Shown: positions 33,001-41,334 of the stretch, piece by piece
How positions within the stretch are numbered: position 1 is the first letter of the stretch
Layout: each line of letters opens with the position of its first letter
Assembly: GCF_016758195.1 (NCBI RefSeq)
Contig: NZ_QYAC01000009.1
Location: forward strand, 62,001-126,000
Direction: 5' to 3'
DNA: 64,000 nucleotides
Origin: Leucobacter chromiireducens subsp. solipictus
Lineage (GTDB): Bacteria; Actinomycetota; Actinomycetes; Actinomycetales; Microbacteriaceae
Notes under the pieces: generated by a model
What the model was told of the DNA's origin: nothing
Seen by the model: only the letters and a program-made list of their open reading frames with translations
Database searches by the model: none
Made by a program: the position numbers and the translations under genes

Positions 33001-33158
33001 GCCGGCCGCCCCGCCCGCCCCACCCACACCGCCCCCCCAACCGACCCCGCCCCGCCCACACCGCCGCCCCATCCAAACCGAGCCAATTTATCTAGCCCGA
33101 CGAATTTTCCGGCGAATTTCCCTACATCTCGCGAAATTGCCTCGATGGGTGTGGGCGC
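33001..33158 (-). repeat. Composite repeat copy A (AT-rich element plus G-rich tract)
   Basis: Element at 33078-33158 read on the minus strand: starts GCGCCCACACCC, then GAGGCAATTTCGCGAG, a variable middle, and ends GATAAATTGGCTCGG. It is followed by a G-rich tract (33001-33077, C-rich on the plus strand). Spacing between the GAGGCAA and TTG(G/C)CTC arms is 50 nt, as in copy C. Confidence 0.7.
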
Positions 33159-33237
33159 TTGCCTTGCCCCCGGGCGCCCCGGCTAAGGTGGTGGGAACAC
33201 GCCGGGTGCCGCTCGCCCGACCTCAGGGGGGTGCGTC

Positions 33238-34050
33238 GTGATCGAATTCGAACACGTGACGAAGACCTATGCCGGAGGGGCGGAAGCGGTGCAGGATTTC
33301 TCGTGCACCGTCCCTTCCCACCGCACAGTCGCGTTCGTCGGGTCGTCGGGGTCGGGGAAGACCACCCTGCTGCGCATGGTCAACCGGATGGTGGAACCCA
33401 CCTCCGGACGTGTCTTGATCGACGGGGAAGACGTCCGCACACGCAACCCCGTCGAGCTGCGGCGCTCGATCGGCTACGTGCTGCAGCACGGCGGCCTGCT
33501 GCCGCACCGTACCGTGCTCGACAACATCGCCGCGGTGCCCCGCCTGACGGGCACGCCGAAGCGCGCCGCCCGCCTCGCGGCCACCGAACTGCTGGAGCGC
33601 GTGGGCCTCGATCCGGCCCTCGCACCGCGCTACCCCGCTCAACTCTCGGGGGGCCAGCAACAGCGCGTGGGCGTGGCCCGGGCGCTCGCGTCGGACCCGA
33701 ACATCTTGCTCATGGACGAGCCGTTCGGGGCCGTCGACCCGATCGTGCGGCGGGAACTGCAGCGGGAGCTGTTGCGGCTCCAAGCGGAGCTCGGCAAGAC
33801 CATCGTGTTCGTGACCCACGACATCGACGAGGCGTTCCTGCTCGGAGACGAAGTGGTCGTGCTCGCCGCGGGCGGCGTCGTCGCCCAGCACGGCACGCCG
33901 GAGCAGATCCTGAGCCGCCCGGCCAGCGCGTTTGTGCGCGATTTCGTGGGGGCTGACCGCGCCGAACGACAGCTCCGGATCGTCGAGGTCGACGGCCGGC
34001 AGCTCGCGGTCGACGACGCGGGCTGCCCCGTGGGGGTGCTCAGCCCGTGA
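33238..34050 (+). CDS. Osmoprotectant/quaternary-amine ABC transporter ATPase (OpuCA-like, no CBS domains)
   Basis: 270 residues. Walker A G-S-S-G-S-G-K-T-T (about 37-45), Q-loop L-Q-H-G-G-L-L-P-H, signature L-S-G-G-Q-Q-Q-R, Walker B L-L-M-D-E-P-F-G-A-V-D-P, H-loop F-V-T-H-D-I-D-E-A. The A-V-D-P-I-V-R-R-E-L-Q and L-P-H-R-T-V-x-x-N-I wording is typical of ProV/OpuA/OpuC. The C-terminus stops shortly after the core, so the osmosensing CBS pair of full-length OpuCA is absent. GTG start; the stop overlaps the next start (GTGA). A TAAGGT -10 candidate lies at 33184. Confidence 0.88.
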   Translation: MIEFEHVTKTYAGGAEAVQDFSCTVPSHRTVAFVGSSGSGKTTLLRMVNRMVEPTSGRVLIDGEDVRTRNPVELRRSIGYVLQHGGLLPHRTVLDNIAAVPRLTGTPKRAARLAATELLERVGLDPALAPRYPAQLSGGQQQRVGVARALASDPNILLMDEPFGAVDPIVRRELQRELLRLQAELGKTIVFVTHDIDEAFLLGDEVVVLAAGGVVAQHGTPEQILSRPASAFVRDFVGADRAERQLRIVEVDGRQLAVDDAGCPVGVLSP

Positions 34051-34727
34051 GCTGGCCCCTCGCCAACGCCCCGGTGATTCTCGCCGCCGTGGGGGACCAC
34101 CTCCTGCTCAGCCTGCCCGCGATCCTGCTGAGCGTCGTCATTGCCGTCCCCATTGGGCGGCTGGCCTTCCGCGCCCCGCGATTCGGCGGCCCGCTCCTCG
34201 GGGCCGCGAGCCTGGCCTACGCGATCCCCGCACTGCCGCTCCTGATCCTCGTCCCCGCGATTCTCGGGACGCCGCTGCGGTCGTGGCAGACCATGGTGGT
34301 GGCGCTCACCGTCTACGGCGTGGCGCTCATGGTGCGGACGTCGTGCGACGCCTTCGCGGCGGTCGATCCGCAGCTGCGAGACGCGGCGATCGCGATCGGC
34401 CATTCACGGCGGAGCGTCTTCTGGCGGGTGGAACTACCTCTCGCGATTCCCGTGCTGATCTCGGGAATCCGGGTGGTGGCTGTGTCCACGATCAGCCTGG
34501 TCACCATCGGAGCGCTGATCGGGGTGCGCAGCCTCGGGAGCCTGCTCACCGACGGATTTCAGCGCGGGATCGCCGCGGAGATCTGGAGCGGCGTGATCGC
34601 GACCGTGCTGCTCGCGCTGCTGCTGGACGGGCTGATCCTGCTCCTGGGCCGCGCGCTCACACCGTGGACCCGACGCCCCGCCCCCGCGAGCGAAGCCGCA
34701 CCGCCCACCTCGGCGGTGACCGCGTGA
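34047..34727 (+). CDS. Osmoprotectant ABC transporter permease 1
   Basis: 226 residues with five or six membrane helices and the EAA-like loop D-A-A-I-A-I-G-H-S-R-R-S-V-F-W-R-V-E-L-P-L-A. The P-I-G-R-L-A, A-Y-A-I-P-A-L-P-L and I-G-V-R-S-L-G-S segments match OpuCB-type permeases. GTG start overlaps the ATPase stop by 4 nt and its own stop overlaps permease 2. The C-terminal 25 residues are a polar Pro/Ala tail. Confidence 0.9.
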   Translation: MSWPLANAPVILAAVGDHLLLSLPAILLSVVIAVPIGRLAFRAPRFGGPLLGAASLAYAIPALPLLILVPAILGTPLRSWQTMVVALTVYGVALMVRTSCDAFAAVDPQLRDAAIAIGHSRRSVFWRVELPLAIPVLISGIRVVAVSTISLVTIGALIGVRSLGSLLTDGFQRGIAAEIWSGVIATVLLALLLDGLILLLGRALTPWTRRPAPASEAAPPTSAVTA

Positions 34728-35389
34728 ACCTGTTTGTGGAGGCGTGGGCGTGGCTCGCAGATCCGGCGCACTGGGCAGGATCCGGCGGGATCCCGTTCCG
34801 AGTGCTCCAGCATCTTGGAGTCACGCTGCTCGCGGTGTTCGCCGCCGGGCTGCTCGCCGTTCCCGCGGGGGTCCTGATCGGACACACGCGGCGCGGCGCG
34901 GGCATTATCGGCGGTCTCGCCGGTGCCGCCCGGGCGCTCCCCACCCTCGGCCTGCTCACGTTGCTCGGCCTGTGGCTCGGGATCGGCCTCGCCGCCCCCG
35001 TGATCGCCCTGATCGTGCTCGCGATCCCGTCACTGCTCGCCGGCGCCTACGCAGGCGTGCAGGCGGTGGATCCGGCGGTCCCCGAGGCGGCGCGGGCGAT
35101 CGGATTCAGCCCCGCCCAGGTCGTGCTGCGCGCAGAGCTGCCGCTCGCGCTGCCCGTCCTCATCGGGGGTGTGCGCGCGGCCACGCTCCAGGTGGTCTCG
35201 ACGGCGACGCTCGCCGCCTACACCGCCGACCTCGGGCTCGGCCGATACCTGTTCGCGGGACTGAAATCCCGGGACTACCCGCAGATGCTCGCGGGCGCCC
35301 TGCTGGTGGTCGCGCTCACGCTGACCCTCGAACTCGTGCTTGCCGCGGTGCAGCGCGCCCTCACCTTCCGCACCACCACCACCGATTGA
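34724..35389 (+). CDS. Osmoprotectant ABC transporter permease 2
   Basis: 221 residues, about six helices. The EAA loop reads E-A-A-R-A-I-G-F-S-P-A-Q-V-V-L-R-A-E-L-P-L-A; A-R-A-L-P-T-L-G-L-L-T and the A-A-Y-T-A-D-L-G-L-G-R-Y segment are typical of OpuCD-type permeases. It pairs with permease 1 to form the membrane channel. GTG 34724 overlaps the upstream stop (GTGA); the longer in-frame ORF upstream is the shadow of the first two genes. Confidence 0.9.
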   Translation: MNLFVEAWAWLADPAHWAGSGGIPFRVLQHLGVTLLAVFAAGLLAVPAGVLIGHTRRGAGIIGGLAGAARALPTLGLLTLLGLWLGIGLAAPVIALIVLAIPSLLAGAYAGVQAVDPAVPEAARAIGFSPAQVVLRAELPLALPVLIGGVRAATLQVVSTATLAAYTADLGLGRYLFAGLKSRDYPQMLAGALLVVALTLTLELVLAAVQRALTFRTTTTD

Positions 35390-35400
35390 AAGGACGACTC

Positions 35401-36318
35401 ATGCATCGACGCACCACCCTGTTTTCCACCGCGCTTCTCGCGGGCGCGCTCGTCCTCACGGGCTGCGCCGCCAGCGATCCGCTCGCCGACGGGGACGGCG
35501 ATTCCGGCGCCGACGGCGCGACAATTGTGATCGGGTCTCAGGACTACTACTCCAACGAGATCATCGCCGAAACCTACGCGCAGGCCCTGGAAGCCGAGGG
35601 CTACACGGTGGACCGCCAGTTCCGGATCGGGCAGCGTGAGGCGTACCTGCCCGAACTCGAAGCGGGGAGCATTGACCTCTTCCCCGAGTACACCGGGAAC
35701 CTGTTGCAGTACTGGACGCCCGACACCGAGGCCCGGCTCTCCGACCCGGTCTACGAGGAGTTGCAGGAGGCAACCCCGGACGGGCTCCGCGTGCTCGCCC
35801 AGTCACCCGCGACCGACCAGGACGCGTACACCGTGACGCGCGACTTCGCGGCTGAGTGGGACCTCGCGACGATCGCGGATCTCGCCAAGGTTGACGTTCC
35901 GCTGACGCTGGGGGCAAACTCCGAGGCCGAAACCCGACCCTACGGGCCGCGCGGCCTGGCCGAGACCTATGGCGTCACGGACGTGACGTTCACCCCGGTG
36001 GAAGACGGGGGCGGGCCGCTCACCGTGAAGGCCCTCACCGACGGTTCGATCCAGCTCGCGATCATTTACACCGCCGACCCGAGCGTTGCCGAGAACGATC
36101 TCGTCGCGCTCGACGACACGAAGGGCATCTTCCTGGCCTCGCACGTGGTGCCGCTCGCGAGCGACCGCGTCGATGCGGGCGCCGAAAAGATCGTGGACCG
36201 CGTGAGCGCCGCGATGACGCCCGAGGACCTCCGGGACATGAACGCGCGCAGCGTGCAGGATGAACTCCCGGCATCCCAGATCGCCGCAGACTGGCTCACC
36301 GCGAAGAGCCTCATCTAA
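35401..36318 (+). CDS. Osmoprotectant ABC transporter substrate-binding lipoprotein
   Basis: 305 residues. Lipoprotein signal with L-V-L-T-G-C, then the QAT-family fold: I-V-I-G-S-Q-D-Y-Y-S-N-E-I-I-A, D-L-F-P-E-Y-T-G-N-L-L, and A-D-P-S-V-A-E-N-D-L. These match OpuCC/OsmX-type proteins binding choline, glycine betaine or related quaternary amines; exact ligand unknown. GAAAGGA precedes the ATG. It is the fourth gene of the operon; mtr follows 9 nt later with its own ribosome-binding site. Confidence 0.9.
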   Translation: MHRRTTLFSTALLAGALVLTGCAASDPLADGDGDSGADGATIVIGSQDYYSNEIIAETYAQALEAEGYTVDRQFRIGQREAYLPELEAGSIDLFPEYTGNLLQYWTPDTEARLSDPVYEELQEATPDGLRVLAQSPATDQDAYTVTRDFAAEWDLATIADLAKVDVPLTLGANSEAETRPYGPRGLAETYGVTDVTFTPVEDGGGPLTVKALTDGSIQLAIIYTADPSVAENDLVALDDTKGIFLASHVVPLASDRVDAGAEKIVDRVSAAMTPEDLRDMNARSVQDELPASQIAADWLTAKSLI

Positions 36319-36327
36319 GGAGCAGAC

Positions 36328-37869
36328 ATGACGCACACACCCGTAGACGCACCCCGGAGCGGGGCCGGTGACGCCCCGGTCGGCGCGCTCGCAGACCTCG
36401 CCATCATCGGATCCGGCTCGGGGAACACGCTCGTCACCCCGTTCTGGGAGGGCCGACGCGTGGTCATCGCCGAGTCCGGCGTGTTCGGGGGGACCTGCCT
36501 GAACGTCGGCTGCATTCCCACCAAGATGTTCGTGCGTCCCGCGACGCTGGCACGCTCCCCAGAGGAAGCGGCCCGGCTCGGGGTGACCCTTCACACGGAG
36601 GGCGTCGACTGGCCCGCGATCCGCGACCGGATCTTCGGGCGCATCGATCCGATCTCGGCTTCGGGGGAACGATACCGGCGCGATGAGCAGCCCCACGTCG
36701 AACTGATCTCGCAGCGGGTGCGGCTCGACGGCACCCACGCGATCGTGGCGGAGGACGGTACTCGGGTGGCCGCCCGGCAACTCGTGATCGCCGCTGGCTC
36801 GCGGCCGGTGATCCCGGACGTGCCGGGGATCGAGCTGCCCGAGGTACACACCTCGGAGACGGTGATGCGCCTCCCGGAGCTCCCGACGCGCGTGCTCGTG
36901 ATCGGCGGCGGCGCCATCGCGAGCGAGTTCGCCTCGATCTTCTCGGGCCTCGGGTCCGAGGTGATCCAGGTGCATCGGCGCGGGCGGCTCCTGTCGCACG
37001 CGGAGACGGAGATCGCGGAGCGCTTCACCGAGGCGGTCGGGCGGCGCTGGGATCTGCGTCTCAATAGCGCGGTGCGGCGGATCGACCCGGCGGCCGACGG
37101 GGACGGGGTCGTCGTCGAGTTGAAGGCGGCGCTGGACGGCGCAGACGCGGGGGCCGGATCCGGCACCGCGGGTGGCGCGGAGGTCGCGGGGCCCGGCAGC
37201 GCGGGTGAGCGCGTGCAGGTCGACGTGGTGCTCGTCGCGATCGGACGTCGGCCCAACTCCGATCTCGTCGGGGCAGCCGAGGCCGGGCTCGATCTGCACC
37301 CCGACGGCCGGATCGCGGTGGACGCTGAGCAGCGGGTGCTCGCGGGCGGGGCGCCCGTCCCCGGGCTCTACGCGCTCGGTGACGTGTGCACTCCGTTCAA
37401 GCTGAAGCACGTGGCAAACCACGAGGCGCGGGTCGTGGCGCACAACCTGGAGCATCCCGAGGATCTGCGCGCGGCACGCCACGAGGCGGTCCCGGAGGCG
37501 ATCTTTAGCGCGCCCGAGGTTGCGACCGTGGGGGAGACGGAGGCCGAGGCTGCCGCCCGGATCGGAGCGGAGCACGTCACCGCGTTCACCCAGCAGTACG
37601 GGGACACTGCCTACGGCTGGGCGCTCGAGGACACGGAAGGGCTGTGCAAGGTGATCGCGGATCGCCGGGATGGCCGGGTGCTCGGCGCGCACATCGTGGG
37701 GCACGAGGCGTCAATGCTGATCCAGCTCCCGGTGATGGCGATGAGCTTCGGAATCGACGCCCACACCGCGGCGCGCGGGCAGTACTGGCCGCACCCCTCC
37801 CTCATGGAGGTCGTTGAGAACGCCCTCCTCGGGCTCGACGTGCCCCGCGGCGACCGCCCACCGCTCTGA
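36328..37869 (+). CDS. mtr: Mycothione reductase
   Basis: 513 residues of the flavin disulfide reductase family. N-terminal I-I-G-S-G-S-G-N (mycothione-reductase form of the FAD loop), redox cysteines in G-G-T-C-L-N-V-G-C-I-P-T-K, NAD(P)H loop V-I-G-G-G-A-I-A-S-E, second FAD site Y-A-L-G-D-V-C, and the C-terminal G-Q-Y-W-P-H-P-S-L-M-E-V-V-E-N with the catalytic His. It reduces oxidised mycothiol with NADPH. At about 460 residues the family norm is shorter; an Ala/Gly-rich insert at about 268-296 explains the excess. AAGGAG precedes the ATG, and it sits tightly behind the transporter operon. Confidence 0.92.
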   Translation: MTHTPVDAPRSGAGDAPVGALADLAIIGSGSGNTLVTPFWEGRRVVIAESGVFGGTCLNVGCIPTKMFVRPATLARSPEEAARLGVTLHTEGVDWPAIRDRIFGRIDPISASGERYRRDEQPHVELISQRVRLDGTHAIVAEDGTRVAARQLVIAAGSRPVIPDVPGIELPEVHTSETVMRLPELPTRVLVIGGGAIASEFASIFSGLGSEVIQVHRRGRLLSHAETEIAERFTEAVGRRWDLRLNSAVRRIDPAADGDGVVVELKAALDGADAGAGSGTAGGAEVAGPGSAGERVQVDVVLVAIGRRPNSDLVGAAEAGLDLHPDGRIAVDAEQRVLAGGAPVPGLYALGDVCTPFKLKHVANHEARVVAHNLEHPEDLRAARHEAVPEAIFSAPEVATVGETEAEAAARIGAEHVTAFTQQYGDTAYGWALEDTEGLCKVIADRRDGRVLGAHIVGHEASMLIQLPVMAMSFGIDAHTAARGQYWPHPSLMEVVENALLGLDVPRGDRPPL

Positions 37870-37939
37870 GCGGCCCGAGGGCGCTCCGGGTGCAGGGTGG
37901 CCCGCGCCGCGCTCCACGTGCGTCCGGCCTGCCCCGGCC

Positions 37940-38110
37940 GCGCCCAAACGTAGGCAATGTATCGAGCGCGATGCAAATATCGTCGAAAACGGCTCATGTC
38001 AGATAAAAAGCGTCAGTTTGGGTGGGGCAGGGGCCGGGGCTGGGGGCGGGGCCGGGAACGGGACCGGGACCGGGACCCGGGCCAGAGGCAGATCAGCGCG
38101 TGGCCGGGGC
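37940..38110 (+). repeat. Composite repeat copy B (AT-rich element plus G-rich tract)
   Basis: Element at 37940-38016: starts GCGCCCAAACGTAGGCAATG, ends AGATAAAAAGCGTCAG, then TTTGGGTGGGGCAGGGG, which closely matches the same junction in copy A (TTTGGATGGGGCGG). The tract holds many GGG/GGGG runs, including GGGACC tandem units at about 38053-38080. The most diverged copy. The gap 37870-38148 contains no other gene. Confidence 0.6.
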
Positions 38111-38148
38111 CCTGCCCGAAACCCGGCCCCGAGGCGTACAGTGGGCGC

Positions 38149-38487
38149 ATGGGGACCAGAGCGGAGACCATCGAGTTTCTCACCGACCAGCTCAGCGCAC
38201 TTCCGAGCCTGCGCACACGTCGCATGTTCGGGGAGTACGGGGTGTACTGTGACGACAAGATTGTCGCCCTCGTATGCGATGACACCCTGTTCGTGAAGCC
38301 GACCGAGGCCGGGCGCGCGTACCTGGGGACGCCGGAGGAGGCACCCGCCTACCCGGGGTCTAAGCCCTACTTCAAGGTCGACGGCGACCGCTGGGAGGAC
38401 CGCGACTGGCTGGCGGGCCTCATCGACTGCACCGCGGCGGAGCTCCCCGTGCCGAAGCCAAAGCCCGCGCGCAAGCCGAAGAAGTAG
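38149..38487 (+). CDS. TfoX/Sxy N-terminal domain protein
   Basis: 112 residues. Family signature R-R-M-F-G-E-Y-G-V-Y-C-D-D-K, then F-V-K-P-T-E-A-G and P-G-S-K-P-Y-F-K-V-D, characteristic of the TfoX N-terminal domain (Sxy competence regulators in Proteobacteria; role in actinobacteria unclear). The C-terminus is Pro/Lys-rich. ATG 38149 is preceded by TACAGT and exactly 6 nt, with no Shine-Dalgarno sequence: leaderless. Flanked on both sides by copies of the composite repeat. Confidence 0.88.
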   Translation: MGTRAETIEFLTDQLSALPSLRTRRMFGEYGVYCDDKIVALVCDDTLFVKPTEAGRAYLGTPEEAPAYPGSKPYFKVDGDRWEDRDWLAGLIDCTAAELPVPKPKPARKPKK

Positions 38488-38527
38488 GTGCCGGGCGCCG
38501 GGCACGACCAGGGGCCTTGCCGAGCGC

Positions 38528-38680
38528 GCGCCCACACCGAGGCAATTTCGTGAGACTGAGCCTTTTTCGGCGGAGAACGGCACCGTTTGGATAATTTGCC
38601 TCGGGGAGGGCGGGCCGGGCTGGGCCGGGAGCCAGACGAACCGGGGGGCCGGGCGGGCCGGGCGGGCCGGGTGAGCCGGG
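38528..38680 (+). repeat. Composite repeat copy C (AT-rich element plus G-rich tract)
   Basis: Element at 38528-38604: starts GCGCCCACACCGAGGCAATT and ends GGATAATTTGCCTCGG. Perfect 9-bp inverted arms CCGAGGCAA (38537-38545) and TTGCCTCGG (38596-38604) enclose 50 nt. A G-rich tract with GGGC and GGCCGGGC units follows to about 38680. About two-thirds identical to copy A without gaps over 66 nt by hand alignment. Confidence 0.75.
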
Positions 38681-38687
38681 AGCCTGG

Positions 38688-39173
38688 CTAGCCGCGGGCG
38701 CGGAGCGCGGGGAACACGAAGTCGGTGTTCAACGGTGCCATATCCGCGCGAGCGACGGCGGGGTCGATCCACTCGATGCGTTCGATCTCGGCCTGCGCCT
38801 CGGCCGACTCTGCGCCGGGCACGAGCGGATGCTCGAACACCGCGGCCTCGACGACGAAGCCGGGCTCGTTCGCCGCCGTCGCGCGGAACACGCCCAGATC
38901 GGTGAGCTGTGCCGGATCGAGCGCGAGGCCGAGCTCCTCGGACACCTCACGCACCGCGGTGGCACGGGGATCCTCGCCCGCCTCCGGCTTTCCGCCCGGC
39001 AGCATGAAGCTCGCGGTGCCGCGCTTGCGCACGTTCAGCACACGCCCCTCAGCGTTGCGCATCACCACGGCGCTGACCCGGATCACGCGGGGCTCCGGGG
39101 AACCCGCGGCAGTCGGTGTGGACGAAAGAGACGAAAGTGACGAAAGAGACGCTGGGTTCGGATCGGTGCTCAC
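38688..39173 (-). CDS. Nudix hydrolase
   Basis: 161 residues. The Nudix box is G-G-K-P-E-A-G-E-D-P then A-V-R-E-V-S-E-E-L-G-L, complete. It would hydrolyse a nucleoside diphosphate linked to X; the substrate is not known. The N-terminus has an S-S-L repeat encoded by a tandem ACGAAAGAG-like DNA repeat (39119-39151). GTG 39173 is preceded by TACACT and 6 nt (leaderless). An internal start after the repeat is possible. Confidence 0.88.
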   Translation of the reverse strand: MSTDPNPASLSSLSSLSSTPTAAGSPEPRVIRVSAVVMRNAEGRVLNVRKRGTASFMLPGGKPEAGEDPRATAVREVSEELGLALDPAQLTDLGVFRATAANEPGFVVEAAVFEHPLVPGAESAEAQAEIERIEWIDPAVARADMAPLNTDFVFPALRARG

Positions 39174-39203
39174 CCGTCGAGTGTAACGCCGCCGGGTGCC
39201 GGG

Positions 39204-40004
39204 CTACCCCTCGGCCGCGGCGTACCCCGGGGCCGGGGGAAGCCCGAAGAACTCCTCCAACGTGGAGATCCCGGTGCGCTGCATCTCCTGTGCGAGCTCG
39301 GGGCCCACGTAGCGGAAGTGCCACGGCTCCGGAGTGAAGCCGGTCACCGACTCCTTGCCCGCCGGGTACCGCACCACGAAGCCGTGCTCCGCGGCGTGCG
39401 CGCCGAGCCACGCCCCCGCGGGGGTCTCCCCGAAGCATGCCGCGAGGTAGCAGTCGCCGAAGTCGTCGAGATCGATCACGAGTCCGGTTTGATGCTCGGA
39501 GTGCCCGGGCCGGGCCGAGTACGTGTCCGCCGCGGCCTGCCCGTCGCGCTCCACGTAGCGGTCGTAGAGCGAGACCTGCGTCGCGTAGTCCCGGTACGCG
39601 CTGATGATGCGCACCGTGTGGCCCGCCCCGGCGGCGGCCCCGAGGAACGCTTCTGCGGCGCGCGCCGCGGGTTCTCGCAGAGGTTGTGCGAACTCGTTCT
39701 CCACGCCGACGGGCATGTCGAGATCGGCGGGCGCCCAATCCGCGGGGGAGAGCGGGCGCAGCTTGTTGCTCACGACCCAGAGTGACGCGGGATCGTCGAG
39801 GGAATGCGCCGAGCGGTCAAACTCGGGCTCAGGCGGGGTCGGAGTCTGCGTGGGCGCGGGGGTCGCGCTCGCCGCAGCCGACGGCTCGGAGGATGCGGGT
39901 GCGGGTGCCGCGGGCTCCGGGGCACAGGCAACGAGCCCGCCCCCGAGCGCGACGGCGAGCCCGCAGGCCACCACGAATGAGCTGCGGAATCGGGGGTGGG
40001 ACAT
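39204..40004 (-). CDS. D-alanyl-D-alanine carboxypeptidase, VanY family lipoprotein
   Basis: 266 residues. Signal sequence with L-V-A-C lipobox, a Pro/Thr/Ala spacer, then the peptidase M15B domain: I-I-S-A-Y-R-D-Y, zinc ligands in G-H-S-E-H-Q-T-G-L-V-I-D-L and E-P-W-H-F-R-Y-V-G. It trims the terminal D-Ala of peptidoglycan stem peptides outside the membrane. ATG 40004 follows TAGGCT by exactly 6 nt, mirrored by the divergent CapA gene; both appear leaderless from a 60-nt divergon. Confidence 0.9.
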   Translation of the reverse strand: MSHPRFRSSFVVACGLAVALGGGLVACAPEPAAPAPASSEPSAAASATPAPTQTPTPPEPEFDRSAHSLDDPASLWVVSNKLRPLSPADWAPADLDMPVGVENEFAQPLREPAARAAEAFLGAAAGAGHTVRIISAYRDYATQVSLYDRYVERDGQAAADTYSARPGHSEHQTGLVIDLDDFGDCYLAACFGETPAGAWLGAHAAEHGFVVRYPAGKESVTGFTPEPWHFRYVGPELAQEMQRTGISTLEEFFGLPPAPGYAAAEG

Positions 40005-40064
40005 GCTGCCAGCCTACGGGCTTGCGCCGGATCCCGGGCCAGGGCGACCGGCTAGGCTGGCCGC

Positions 40065-41324
40065 ATGACCGACGCACCCGAGCCCCGGCGCCGACTGTCC
40101 CGCCACACCCGGTTGACGATCACGATCTGTGTGACGGCGCTGCTCCTCGCTGGGGCCGGAACGGCGCTGGCGCTGTGGCTGCCGGGAAACGCCGCGCAGG
40201 ATCCGGCACCGACCGAGAGCGCCGCCCCCGAGCCGAAGCCCGAGCCGACGACGTCGCCCACCCCGGCCCCCACGGAGCGCGCCCCGCAGCCGGTGCGCAT
40301 GATCGCCATGGGCGACATGCTGCCGCACGATTCCGTGAACGCGAACGCCGTGGCGGCGGACGGCAGCGTGAGCTTCGCCCCGTTCTTCGCCGGCATTCAG
40401 TCGCAGCTCGACGCCGCGGATGTCACCTTCTGCAATCAGGAGGTGCCGAGCGCCGGCGTCGACTTCGGGATCAGCGGCTACCCGACGTTCAACACCTACA
40501 CCGAGTTTGCGCGGGATCTCCGCGAGGGCGTGGGGTGTGACCTCGTGAACACGGCGACGAACCACACCGCGGACAAGGGCGCGGCCGGGATCGCGGCGAC
40601 CCGGGAGGCGTGGGACGGCCTGGCCCCGGCGGTGGTCGCGGGCGCGAATCGCTCCGCGGAGGAACAGCGGACCGTGCCGATCTTCGAGCAGGACGGCATG
40701 AAGATCGCGTTCGTGGCCTTCGCCGAGTATTCGAACGCGCCGATCGACGGGGTATCCCTGAACATTATGGGCGACACCGCGCTCGTCACGGAGCTCATGA
40801 CGCAGGCGCGCGCGAACGCCGACGTGGTGATCGTGTCCGCGCACTGGGGCACCGAGGACTCGCACGAGGTCAACGACGCCCAGCGGGCGTTTGCGAAGCA
40901 GGTGGCGGATCTCGGTGCCGACGTGGTGATCGGTACGGGCCCGCACGTGCTGCAACCGGTGAACTGGGTGGATCGTGCGGACGGCGGCCGCACCCTCGTC
41001 TGGTATTCGATCGGCAACATGCTGAACACGCAGCTCGAGCTGGATCAGCGCACGGGCGTGATCGCCGGCTTTGAGCTGGCCCGGGACGAGGCCGGCACGG
41101 TGCAGGTCGCGAACCCCACGGCGCTGCTCACGTACATGCACTACGACTGGAGCGCCGAGCAGGAGGCCGCGAACGACTTGATGGCGCGGAACACCCTCTC
41201 GATCACCCCGCTCGCCGCCTCGGACGAGCTGCTGCAGCGCACGCGCTTCGGGGTGACGGCGATGGATCAGGTGGCCGCCTCCATCGCGGTCCTCGGCCCC
41301 GACGTGGCGGTGATCTCGGAATAG
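40065..41324 (+). CDS. CapA-family (PGA_cap) membrane-anchored protein
   Basis: 419 residues. One N-terminal helix (about 20-40), a Pro/Glu linker, then the metallophosphatase-like CapA domain: M-G-D-M-L-P-H-D, N-T-A-T-N-H-T-A-D-K-G, V-S-A-H-W-G-T-E and G-T-G-P-H-V-L-Q-P. CapA proteins take part in poly-gamma-glutamate capsule synthesis in Bacillus, but most actinobacterial homologues lack capBC, as here, so the role is open. ATG follows TAGGCT plus 6 nt. Confidence 0.87.
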   Translation: MTDAPEPRRRLSRHTRLTITICVTALLLAGAGTALALWLPGNAAQDPAPTESAAPEPKPEPTTSPTPAPTERAPQPVRMIAMGDMLPHDSVNANAVAADGSVSFAPFFAGIQSQLDAADVTFCNQEVPSAGVDFGISGYPTFNTYTEFARDLREGVGCDLVNTATNHTADKGAAGIAATREAWDGLAPAVVAGANRSAEEQRTVPIFEQDGMKIAFVAFAEYSNAPIDGVSLNIMGDTALVTELMTQARANADVVIVSAHWGTEDSHEVNDAQRAFAKQVADLGADVVIGTGPHVLQPVNWVDRADGGRTLVWYSIGNMLNTQLELDQRTGVIAGFELARDEAGTVQVANPTALLTYMHYDWSAEQEAANDLMARNTLSITPLAASDELLQRTRFGVTAMDQVAASIAVLGPDVAVISE

Positions 41325-41334
41325 CGCGGGCGGG

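Noticed and set aside
38017..38115. Tandem GGGACC units as a CRISPR-like array
   Set aside because: Units are only 6 nt, have no spacers and no cas genes are near.
38605..38685. GGCCGGGC repeats as an origin or attachment site
   Set aside because: No integrase, no tRNA and no flanking duplications; it is explained as the G-rich tail of repeat copy C.
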